64,000 nt of DNA, taken from positions 17,854,370 to 17,918,369 of the forward strand of contig NC_045140.1 of the NCBI RefSeq assembly GCF_008831285.2, written 5' to 3'. This stretch comes from Nymphaea colorata. Taxonomy: Eukaryota; Streptophyta; Magnoliopsida; Nymphaeales; Nymphaeaceae. A model generated the notes under the pieces. That model did not search any database, was not told the DNA's origin, and saw only the letters and a list, made by a program, of their open reading frames with translations. Both the position numbers and the translations under genes were made by a program. Positions 12,597-23,571 of the stretch are shown here, one piece after another (within the stretch, counting starts at the first letter, position 1; the number at the start of each line of letters is the position of its first letter).

Positions 12597-12850
12597 TTTT
12601 TTTTTTTTTTTTTTTTTAAATAAATACAGTGAAGAAAACTAGCTCGAATGGAGAGACTAGGCCATTTCGCTTTAGTCATCATTAGGATTTGAACCAGTGA
12701 CCAGCTGCCTATTGGCTTGCGCCGCTATTGGCTTCAGACATCACTACTTTTTGAACCAGCGCCAAGCTGCCTATTGGCTTACACCCCTTCAAGGCCGTTC
12801 CATTGTTGGTTTTAGACAAAATTAGGATTTGAACCAGTGACTAATTTGGT
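12597..12850 (-). mobile_element. SINE-like element with repeated tRNA B-box motifs and poly(A) tail
   Basis: Read on the minus strand, GGTTCAAATCC, a perfect RNA polymerase III B-box match (GWTCRANNC), occurs twice (near 12831 and 12688), with a degenerate third copy between them. The units share GTAAGCCAATAGGCAGCT or a close variant. After the last unit the minus strand runs through about 60 bases into A(20) at about 12617-12598. A B-box head, short body and poly(A) end is the architecture of a tRNA-derived SINE. I could not find a convincing A-box or target-site duplication, so a tandemly rearranged SINE or another dispersed repeat remains possible. Confidence 0.45.
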
Positions 12851-13863
12851 CAATTTGGTCGAACAACTTAAAAAGTTTAGATATAAATACTTCCAACAAA
12901 TAGACTTGTAGATAAGCTTTGATTCAACAATACACAGACGAATTCCTGCATATTCTGTTATTCCAAATGTAGCATATGGAAAGGAATAATATTAGTGAGA
13001 TCAGATCATCGAAGTTTCTCATCTAGTGTTGACTCTCGTAGCAGATCGTAAGCTAAACGGCTTTCTTGATTTTATGGCCATCTTTACATCCGATCCAGGA
13101 GATTTGAGAATATCCGAAGAAGCGGGGATACGAAGCATCTTCACGGTTTTACAACACAAACGGTGAATCTGAAATCTCCTGTTTTGTTTGAATGGTGAAT
13201 TAATCTCTCAATCGCAGATGTAGATCCGATCTGACTCTGTCAAACATGGCCTACAATTGCAGTTCTAGTTCTGCTGACGTTAACTTCACAACGCATAATA
13301 AATAAACCTGTGCCCAATCTCAGTTCACGAGCACACCTCACAACTCAAAGTCTTAAAAAGTTTATTTTTAAAATACGTGTACAGATTTTCTTTAACCTTC
13401 TTAAATAACAATATATTTTGAAGAGTTTGACAGATGGACATGATATTTGTTTTTAAATAATTATAAGAATTTATTTTACTTAGTAAAAAAGACAAGCTTA
13501 ATATAATACAAATTAAAGCATAACCAAGACATCATCTCGAGTCGTTGAAAGCAGCCTTAAATCGGGGAACGCAGAAGACTTTTACCTACACTCAAAACAG
13601 TGACATTAGTCTCTCATTCACTCGAAATATTACAAGGTCAACGTATGCATATCTAGATCCAGTTTCATATAGATATTATGAGATATGAACGCTGGGATCT
13701 TTATCAGCTTGCTCCTTTGGATCTTTACGTGACGCGGTATGAGGATTGTGAAGGCTCCCAGAAGTTGCTTTTGGTCCAGCCAAGCTAGTCGGCAGCTGAC
13801 CTTTTATTTTAGTTTTGCCTTCACCGTTCAACCAAATGGGAAGCGAATCTAAACTTTGGAGCA

Positions 13864-14232
13864 TTTGTTTAATCTAAATCACATCATTGAATGCAATTGC
13901 CTTTGGCATTAAGACTAAGGACGGCATCCTGTTTGATCTTGGAAAAATGGAACAGAATAAATCTTAATTAACCATCTGTTCTTGTATTTGTTTAATCTAA
14001 ATCACATCATTGAATGCAATGACCTTTGGCATTAAGATGAAGGACAGCATCCTGTTTGATCTTGGAAAAATGGAACAGAATACATCTTAATTGACCATCT
14101 GTTTTTGTATTTGTTTAATCTAAATCACATCTTTGAATGCAATTTCCTTTGGCATTAAGATGTAGGACTGCATCCTGTTTGATCTTGGAAAAATGGAACA
14201 CAATAAATCCTAATTAACCATCTGTTTTTGTC
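13864..14232. repeat. Minisatellite: three tandem 123-bp units
   Basis: Units start at 13864, 13987 and 14110, each with TTTGTTTAATCTAAATCACA, and run through CTTTGGCATTAAGA, GCATCCTGTTTGATCTTGG and ACCATCTGT. The units differ by a handful of substitutions, so the array is young. It ends about 400 bases upstream of the SAG101 start codon. Confidence 0.92.
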
Positions 14233-14642
14233 GAGTAGATTGACCTTGAGCACTGTTGATGCAGTGGTAACTGATGAAGGCGATGAAAGTCCAAGCAGTA
14301 AACGGGAAAGTGACGGAGAGCTTGTAACTTTTCAGGAACTCGGGAGGAAGAAGCATCACATTCCCTGTAGTCAACGTTGGGTAATGGCGACTCCCCTGCC
14401 TCAATCTTCCTAACCCCACCAGAAGAATTAACGTCCCTTAGCTCTCTCCCTGTTCCTCTCTCAAGTTTTTCGACTCCACCACAAGGCTTTCTCCTCTGTC
14501 TCTCCCGACATGACTGCAACAAATTCTTCCGCTCCCCAGCTGTAACCTCTCTCTCTCTGCCTCTTTCTCTCTTTGATGCGAATTTCTGTATCTGGGTGTT
14601 AATATCATTACATACAACTGCAGGTTCAGTGGCGGAAACGAA

Positions 14643-17600
14643 ATGGCCAACTTGATTCTGTCGACCGGCGTTTTGCAGAAGGGGTGGAGCTGCGTGACGG
14701 AGCTGCAGCAGCAGCGGCAGCCCTTCTCCGTCAAACCCTTCCGCAGGTTCACTATCGTCGCCTTCAGCAGCAGCGCCGCCCCCACTATGGACGAGGCGCA
14801 AGGCTGGCTGGATCCCTCTCTCGAGCTGCTGGATAAGAGCAGCAGCAGTCCGCTGGCCTTCCTCGCCACCAAGGACAACACCAGGATCTCCATCCACCGC
14901 CCATCCCACTCTGCCTTCCTCCACCTCCTCCTCAACCCCGCTCTCACGGATCAGGTTCATCCTTCACCCCTTTCAATTCTTCTTTGTCTTGCTCCTCCTC
15001 TTCCCCGTTTCGTGCATTTACCTTCATTTCTGGAGTTTGAAAGAGTGAGGGGAACGAACATGGAATTGGAAAATTATGCACATTAGTACGGGGATTGATC
15101 GCAATTTCTTCTTTCGGTTTTCGGTTCCCCAGTTTTATTTTATCATTTTCGTTTTTCTGATATGGGTTTCATCCTCGACGCTTGTTTGTTTGATCACCAT
15201 AAATGTTTAATACGATCAGATTGTCGCTCGTCCTTACCAATTTCATCAATACGAAAGGATTAGTAAGAATTTTAATGAAAAAGTTGCGATGCAGGGATTT
15301 GGAATTGTTGTACCTTGATCATTTCAATCGCCAATAAATTTACCGCTCATGTATTCACTTTTTCGTTTTCAATGCAACGGTAATGCGGTTACTGTGAAGA
15401 ATAGGTAAGTGATATGTTTTATAGAGATATTTATAGGAGATAATTTGGAACATAAAATCCCAGAAGTCGCTTTTTAAATCTACTCAGAAAGATCTGAAGA
15501 CTTTGTATATGAAATTTGTAACCGCACGCGGGAATATAAACGTTGGAAATTTCCAAGAACCCTTCGTTTTATTAGAATAATTGAAAATTTTAGTCCGTGG
15601 ATGCCAAAGGATTTGTTCTCTGGTAGCTGTTAATTTTTTCCAGGCGCGCCTTCATAGTGAAGCTATCCTTTTCCCTTTCGTTTCTTTACTAACCCTCTCC
15701 TTTATTCAAAGCCTCTTATGCTTTATTGGGCTGCGCCTCCTGGTTAGAAAAGAATCTTGCGGTAGGTGATGGACCTTTCAGAAGGACATCAAGATTCTGC
15801 GCTTGGCAAGTTGACATTATATATATATAAACGTACCCAATGAAGGATCTGAGATGCTTGAACAAGCAATCTTTTAAGTGGAGAGGGAACATAGTGTTAT
15901 AGATCTAAAAATTAACATATATAATCACAATGCATGCATATTATAAGCATATGTTTCAAGAATGCAATCTTCTTCTTATCAAATGCCTTCTTAAAGTCTT
16001 ACCGAACAATGCCAATTTCGATAGTGGTGGAATTGCCCCCTCAAGATGCATCGAGTTGCTGTTGAAGTTTGGATCCAACAAATAGTTCCTCGAGGTTATT
16101 ACCAAGCCTTCCTACTAAACGTATAATCAAATCTTTAACTCTTTCTTGATGCGGTTATATTCAAGAACTATATGAACACAACAAAATTCAGATGTCCCGA
16201 TCTATCCAGCCAAATTCATTTGCTTCTGGTAGGGCATCTAATGCTCAAATCTGTTGCAGCTCAAGGAACTACAGCTCAAGAAACCAGGTGACCAGAAGAA
16301 ACAAACCCAGCTCATACTGGTGGGTCGCTCCCTAGGGGGCTCAGTTGCCGCCTTGTTCGCTCTATGGCTCCTCAAGAAGCGGAGTGAAAGCAAAGATGCC
16401 CTCATAACCCCTATATGCATTACTTATGGATCCCCTTTCATTGGAGACGCCGGGCTGCAGAGAGCCATCAGCAAGGTTGAGAAACTGAAGTCCCACTTCT
16501 GGCACGTCGTTGGAAACGACGACATTGTCGCCCGTGCATTCGTCGTCCCAAGGCTAGCATCTCAGGTGGTTCCAGATGCACCTGCAGAGTTCAAGCCTTT
16601 TGGCACCTATTTTCTCTGCTCCAAAGTCGGTTGCACATGCGTGGATCATCCCGATTCAGTTCTTGATCTGCTGCAAATCAGGGATGTGGACCCTGCAGAC
16701 CTGCATGTCCAGGCGTATGACTATGGTGCCGTGCTTCAGCAACTCAAGGAGAAGATCAGGAACAAAAGCAGTGCTCAACCGCGAGGCAACTCCTCAATCC
16801 AAATAGGATTATCTCTGCAGCTAGAAGCACTTGGAATAATGGCTCATCAGCACAAGGTACCCAAAACTTAAAATTTTTGAGTTATATAATGGATTAAAGA
16901 GATTGAGTAGTTTGCTCAGCTTAGCTGATGGTTGAGAAGCGAACCAACATATTGACCGTCGACCTATTTGCCGCCAGTAATTTGTAATGTAGAACCCATA
17001 TTTCATATGTTTTACGGAGATCGTTTTGATGTAAAGCTTGGTCCTCCAATGACAGGTGTTCTAATGTGAAACAGGATTTGCTGATTGAAATGGAATGCAG
17101 AGAGAGGGTTGTGGATATTAGAAGAAAAGGTGCTCAAAATCCCTCCAAGAAGTTCAATGACGCGAAGAAGCAGATGGCATTGCTGGAGTGGTACATGAAG
17201 AGGTGTGAGGAAGGGGAAATGGACTACTATGACTGCTTCAAAGAGAGAAACGCAGAGAGGGACTATGATGTCATCAATTTCAAGAACGTCCTCAACAGGT
17301 ACTGGAAGGAGACGGTAGAGGAGGCCGAAAACAACCCGCAAACTAGCGACGTCCCGCTCCGAGACAGGTTTCTCTTCTCAGGCACGACGTACAGGCGCAT
17401 GGTCGAGCCGCTCGACATTGCTGATTACTACAGGAAGCCCAGGAACAGGGACTACGTGAACAAGAAAAGGGCTCCCCACTACGAAACGCTGGAGAGATGG
17501 CACGAGGCTTCAGTGAAATCGAAGAAGGAAGAGCCGAAGGAGAAGAAAGCTAAGATCATGACAGAGGACTCGTGCTTCTGGGCACATGTGGAGGAGGCTG

Positions 17601-17848
17601 CGTTGACGGTGAAGGAGTTGAAGGGGAGGCGAGAACAAGGTGATATGGAACTGGATGGTCTCAGGAATAAGCTGAAAAACTTCGAAGGCTATGTCTGGAA
17701 GTTGATCGGCAACCATGCGTTGTCCACTACAGTCTTCTTCGAACGCAGCACTTTCATGAAATGGTGGAAACAGTACGAGAGCGAGCTGCAGCATAGCTCA
17801 GAATTCACTAGTTACATGAAGAGTGGGGACTATCGCTGCTACAAATGA
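14643..17848 (+). CDS. SAG101: SAG101-like lipase-like immune regulator, 3 exons, 560 aa
   Basis: Exons 14643-14954, 16260-16856 and 17075-17848 join in phase 0 with GT-AG junctions (1683 nt). SAG101 pairs with EDS1 through an N-terminal alpha/beta-hydrolase-like domain and a C-terminal EP domain, and relays signals from TIR-type immune receptors in nucleus and cytosol (family knowledge). The hydrolase domain shows LVGRSLGGSVAAL at about residues 125-137, a Gly-x-Ser-x-Gly elbow with Ser128; ITYGSPFIGDAGL follows; D192 lies in GNDDIV and H234 in CTCVDHPDSVLDLL. The EP domain begins in exon 3 and carries ALLEWYMKRCEEG, DRFLFSGTTYRRMVEPLDIA, DYYRK, CFWAHVEEA and FEGYVWKLI, matching SAG101 more closely than PAD4 or EDS1. 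Arabidopsis SAG101, as I recall it, has Ala at the elbow, so the intact Ser is notable. The first intron is 1.3 kb. The start is the first ATG of the open frame; M50 is a second possible start. Confidence 0.93.
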
Positions 17849-18629
17849 GAACCGAGCAAAAACTTGGCTGAAATAATGTGCGGGCATGCACACACAACGT
17901 GAGGGGGGTTTGATATCTACTTGTTTCTTTTCACTGACCTGTACTTTCAATGTAGTATGAATCCTACGCTCTTGTTTTTCCTTTTCTGAGCAAGGCTTCT
18001 GTTCTCAAGTTATTGAGTAAAGAAATTCAGTTTGAGTCTTCCACCTATTCAGAATTGTCAAGAATGTTATTACCATCTTTTCGTTGTGATATGATATGGT
18101 CTTTTCCAATTCCAAATTATTCTGATAAGCTTTTTGGTGGCAGACTAGAGAGAGAGAGAGAGAGAGAGAGAAGCTTTTCGTAGAAAAAGATTTGGTCAAT
18201 GCATTTCATGCATGGATTGAATTTGATACACAAGATATTATGTTCTGAAGGACCTCATATGACACTACGAAGCAAAGAACACAGTTCTCCGTATGAAGCA
18301 ACTCAGTTGTGGGCTCTTCCTCCGTGAATGAAAAAAAAACATCATAGTTGTACAGGTTAGACTTCGCGGAAGCTATGCCATGGTTCCAGCATTCTGCACA
18401 ACAGTGAAAATAAGCTGAACTGATTTTCCATCAGTGCATCAAAGCTGAATGCCAGGTTCATTCCTTTACCCGATTTCTACGCTTGTGATAGAGAAAGAAT
18501 CGCCATAACTTTTAAATTTATAGCAACCATAAGCCACAATAGCCTGCAGAGCTAAGCTGAATGCCAGGTTCATTCCTTTACCCGATTTCTACGCTTGTGA
18601 TAGAGAAAGAATCGCCATAACTTTTAAAT
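17849..18629. other. Convergent 3' flanks of SAG101 and MNS5
   Basis: This stretch holds the 3' UTRs of the two converging genes, an (AG)12 run at 18147-18170, and most of a perfect 112-bp tandem duplication. I see no further gene. Confidence 0.7.
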
Positions 18630-18665
18630 TTATAGCAACCATAAGCCACAATAGCCTGCAGAGCT
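18442..18665. repeat. Perfect 112-bp tandem duplication over the MNS5 stop codon
   Basis: 18442-18553 and 18554-18665 are identical base for base as far as I can compare. The second unit contains the last 36 coding bases and stop codon of the minus-strand MNS5 gene (CDS end at 18630). The first unit therefore repeats the gene's own final 11 codons and stop within its 3' UTR. No divergence means a very recent event or an assembly artefact. Confidence 0.92.
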
Positions 18666-21600
18666 ACAGGTTCTCTTTCTGCAGGTAATGGAATCAATAC
18701 CACAATCATTGTTGCTTTCGCACCTGTGGTCATGTCGAAAGTCAAGAACATGGCAAACACTCTCCACTGGCACCTCATTCTTCCCTGGCGAAACCAGATT
18801 TGTTGGACAAAGCTTCTGTGACATTGCACTCAAACATGCTCCTTGATTCGTACACTACAGCAGAAAGCAACTAAGATTAAAATCGAAAGGTATTTCCTTT
18901 TATGCTATTCCACCTGGAAAACTGTCAGACACTACTGCTGTTACTACTAGTAGAAAGAGCTACTAATAAACACTGCAAGCTGTGTAACACGTTGCCTCTG
19001 ACTTCAGAAATGGATCGTGAATCCGTTGTTTTTTGACAAAAACCATATTAAAGATGTGCATATTTTGACCACGAAATGGTTGCCATGTCTGTAAGAGGTT
19101 AAGAAAGAACAGCTTTTCAAGGATTCAAACCATCTAAGATCCTAAAGACACTTGTATGTAAAAGTCTTTTGAATAACATGACTCTCCACTAGCTACATAA
19201 TGGCAGGGAGCGTATACATTATATATTGGGAAACTCTGCCAAGTTGCCAACACATCGACTAGTTCAGAGCTCTATCGACTAGTTCAGAGCTCTGTTTTAA
19301 GAGGTCAACTCAAAGCTACTTATATTTATAAACAGAGAAAAAGCTTGTCTAAGAATAAAAAATTTATCATGCTTGCTTGTGCAAAGGACAAAGCAATGCG
19401 GTGGTAAATGGGCTGATCTTGCCTAGTTCAAACTCAGGGTTTTTAGTCTTGGTAGAATTTGATCCCATGCCATTGTTTGTCATGGGTGCCAATTGTCCAT
19501 GAAGACAGAAAGTTGAAAAGAAAGAATTGCACCAAATATCTCACAATAAATCCATATTAAAAGTAAGAAAAAACATGCTAGACAGAACACCACCTGTTCA
19601 AACTAATCAACAAGCTAATTCCTCGAGTAGAATTTCAGGCAATAGTACAAACTATAAATTTATGAGATTTTTGTTAACAAGTCAACCACTAAAAAATTAC
19701 TAAAATTAATAGATATATCATGCATGAAGCAAACTGCAATTTTAGAAAGATACTTCACCTTAGGAGGAGCCAGCTCAGTTGGCAAGTAAATCTCAGGAAG
19801 CCACTCATGCCAAGCACTTCGTACAGGTAGAGGGTGACCCTCAGTAGTAAATATGTAATTTCGGTCAGTCAAGAACGAGTCATCGAAAAGAAGATACAGG
19901 TATTTGCACCTAGAAAAGAGAGGAGTTCATTAATCTGTAACTTTGTATGTCAAATGGAAAACCTGTAGCATGGAAACCAGGGAGAACGGGTATGCACAGT
20001 GATGCAGAGGAGACAGCTGTCAACACCATGGAGGATGCACTCTTAAAATCATGGCATTGGGAAAAGAAGAAAAAAGGAGAAACATGTTGCATGCTGATGT
20101 TATTAGCTTACATTTCAGCAAGGAAAAAGCTATGCTGATGATCTTCCAGTTGCATAGAAGTCACATCCTTAACACTTGCATATCCTCCATCAACTTTTGT
20201 GTAACTATTAAGCGATCTAAGCATTGTTTCGCCAACTTCTATATACCATGGATCTGCTCATAGTGAAAGAACACAGAAGATTGTGGGTCTTCATGAGATG
20301 TCTCTGAAGCAGACAAAGTATAAACTGTGGCTCAACGAGAAGCCAGTAATAAGAATTCTAAACACTGATAATGAACTCAGAAGTTGTACAGTCGTACCAT
20401 CAATGAGTTAAGTTACAATAATGCAAACCAACCATGGAAAGAAACTCTTGAGAATGGAAGCCAAGAACAGACCTTTGGTAGCTTGGTAAAGGTAAAATGT
20501 GGACTCTGCCAGCTCTGGGCGCAGGGGGTAGTATTTCTCCGTAGGATGCAACATGTCCCGGTCCAGCAGGTACCTGTAAGTAACCAATTCTTAAGAAAAA
20601 GATGGATGTGCCCTTGGAGACTACAGATTGGTGGTTTCCAAACAAGAAATAAGTAAACTATCCACTACAAATGCGTATTTGTATTTTATTTTTATGAGAC
20701 ACAAATTAAAACTCCTATTAGAGAACTCAGCCATTGAATATGCTACAGTTTATTTCCCGGCATTAATCTAAAGTACATGCTTTCGAATATAGCAAGAGTA
20801 AGACCCCTTCAGAAATTAATAGAAAAAATGCCTCACCCTTTGTTGTACATGTTCTCATTAGTCCTATCAAGCTCAATTCTTGCATACATAAGAATATTTG
20901 ACATGGCCAAACTGCATTCCTCATGAAATTTCACATATGCACACATGCAGTCATGCACAGCCAGAAGGTTGAAACAGATAGAAAGATACACATGGCATGC
21001 ACAGACACACAAGCACAACGGATGCAGCCACGGACACCTGCACATGCATGCACACACAATTGCCTCATTGTCGTTGTATTTGAGCCCAATGTGTGTATCA
21101 GTATGCTAGAAAAAAGCAATTCTCCATTTCAAACATAATCCCAGTCGCAGGATTCTTCGCATTAGGACGTCCATGTGTCCATGCACGTGCACGTGCACGC
21201 TTTCATAAAATGGCTTCATTTGTGCCTGATATTGGAGCCTCCATGTCCATATATATGCAACAGAATAATGCTTCCTCCATTCGAAACACAACCCAGCAAT
21301 ATCACAAATTCCTAAAATGTCCAAATTACAGTGCACTGAAATATTATAACAGCACCTATCCTAATATATCTCTGTCTTCTTAAAGCACAATTAAGAACCT
21401 GAGTTTTTGTGTACCTTTCTGGGAGTACCCCAAACTTCTCCCACACATGAAAAAACTCACGATGTGTCGAATTTGCAGCTGCAACATCGCCAATAAGAAC
21501 CTGTTTACGATAAAGCAGAAGAAGGTCATGAGTGAGGCTTCAGTCAGCAAATTACTAATCAAACAGATCAAGTTCATTTTACTAGCCTGAACGCCAGGCC

Positions 21601-23252
21601 AAAAAGCTTGAAGGCTTGTCAGTTGCCAATAAGTTGCCTTTCCTGTCCTCATATCAGCTTCATGATACCTGAACACAAGTGCCATAGTTTAATATGCGGA
21701 AGTGGATGTTTCACAGATGGAAAAGGGTGAAAAAACCACTCAACGAGAAGCAGAAATAATATGAGTAGCCCGTACCAACTATCAACTACCAGCAGATACA
21801 CACCGATCCCAGAAATTTATCATAAGATTTCTAAACAACAGACTTTATATAACACTTTAGTTATGTTTTAAACAGAACATAATAGTGGATATATCAGGAA
21901 ACTCAAACTGGACCGGGTCCATATCCAGACCCGGTTCCCAATACACACTATTCTAACACTTTTATGTATTTTTCTATTTCTTTTTACACCTTTATTATTA
22001 TTTAAGAGGGGAACTAGCTGTTGGGCCTCTCTCCAACGGCTAGAATTCTAGCCGTTGGAAATGGCCCAACAGCCATTTCCCCTCCTCCTCTCTTCTTCCC
22101 TTGTATTATAAATAAGGGACTGTTGTCCCTTTTAGGTTATGGCTTGTTAAGCCACATCTTGTAGTATTTTGCCTTGTTTGGCTGAAGATCAATATATTTT
22201 CCTTATCCTCTTGTTAGAGGATTCTTGTGTATTGCCTTGTTGAGTTAGTGAGAGATTCAAGAGTGATATTCTTGAAGTATTTGCCTACCTTGGGCCTGAT
22301 TTACAGTGACAACACCTTTATCATGATGTTGTAATAGATGAACACATTGTGACAAACATCAAAGCCCAGATTACTGATCATAGTCAAACTTGTGGAAAAT
22401 GGAACTAATTGAAGAGAAGTCAAACCTAAAGAGACAATAATTTTATATGTTGATAGATGCACTTGGCCTCATATTAGAAACCTCAAGAGTAAGATTAGTA
22501 CATTGTATACATATTTTAAACAACAGCCTTGTTTATCCTCATACTCTTTACTTTTTAAGAAACCTTAACCGCATGCATCAAAAAAGAAAAAAGGAACCAG
22601 ATTGGATACTAAAGACATAGATGACTAAAAAGAAAAAAAAAATCAACAAAAAATGTTCTCAGCTTGAGGTCCTCATGCATAAGAACAGAATCAAGATGAG
22701 AGGGTGCACCAGCACTTTCTCCAGGCTATTCAACAATATGTTAGCCCTGTATATATGCTTAGGCCTCCAAGGCTCCTTATGCACAAGATTATGAAGATGG
22801 AAACAGCACCAGGGGCATCCAGACTCCTTATGTAGTGCAGAAAGCATGCTTGCTCTAATCATGTGATTTTATGAACACAATAAGTATTTTGAGAAAATGA
22901 TACTCTTTAAGTTAATTTTTTAACCCTTTCCTTTTTTGTCTCAAGTACACCAACTAACGACAGTTAGGCTTCAATAGGAATGGTGCTATTAATGCTTTTG
23001 ACTGATTATTACTTGAGTGGGATATCAGTCTATATATGTGTGTGGGGTTTCAGGTGCTGCTGTGGGATGTGTGTGTATCTATATATAGTAAAAATAGTCT
23101 CAGATTGTAACATAAGGCTTTGTGGGTATTTATCAGAAAAAGTTACTTTTTGCCTCAGCAAAGTTGTTTCATGTTATATTTCGAAAGCATCATGGTTTTC
23201 TCTTAAAAAAATGGGTTATATTGTTCTGGCAATAAAAATTGTGGTATCTTCA

Positions 23253-23347
<95 letters not shown>

Positions 23348-23527
23348 AATAGGCCTAGGGAATTGGATTCTGACAATTACTGTTTTGGACAACTAAAACA
23401 ACCCTGTCTATCTGTAAGCCTCCAGCTAATAAGCTTAATTTCTCACTGTCTGCACTCTGAGCAAATTAGGGAAGCCCAGCTTCCAGAGAAAACTGTATAT
23501 TCTCATTCTCATTAGGGTTTAATCCCC

Positions 23528-23571
<44 letters not shown>

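Larger units (their letters stand above)
10428..14642. other. Divergent intergenic region between the F-box gene and SAG101
   Basis: No intact gene is supported. This 4.2 kb stretch is AT-rich and holds a decayed copy of the F-box gene 5' region (12110-12390), a SINE-like element (12597-12850), a three-unit minisatellite (13864-14232) and, from about 14400, pyrimidine-rich DNA that is probably the SAG101 promoter and leader. Between 10620 and 11850 I see nothing but AT-rich sequence with short direct repeats. The open frame at 14214-14960 (-) is the antisense shadow of SAG101 exon 1. Confidence 0.6.

Noticed and set aside
12680-12850. Possible tRNA gene from the B-box match
   Set aside because: There is no A-box at the right distance and no cloverleaf stems, and the motif is repeated next to a poly(A) tract, which fits a SINE-like repeat better.
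14214-14960. 248-codon minus-strand open frame
   Set aside because: It is antisense to SAG101 exon 1 and its leader. It has no recognisable domain and no splice partners.
18442-18665. CRISPR-like or regulatory array
   Set aside because: There are only two abutting copies with no spacers, in a plant 3' UTR; it is a simple tandem duplication.
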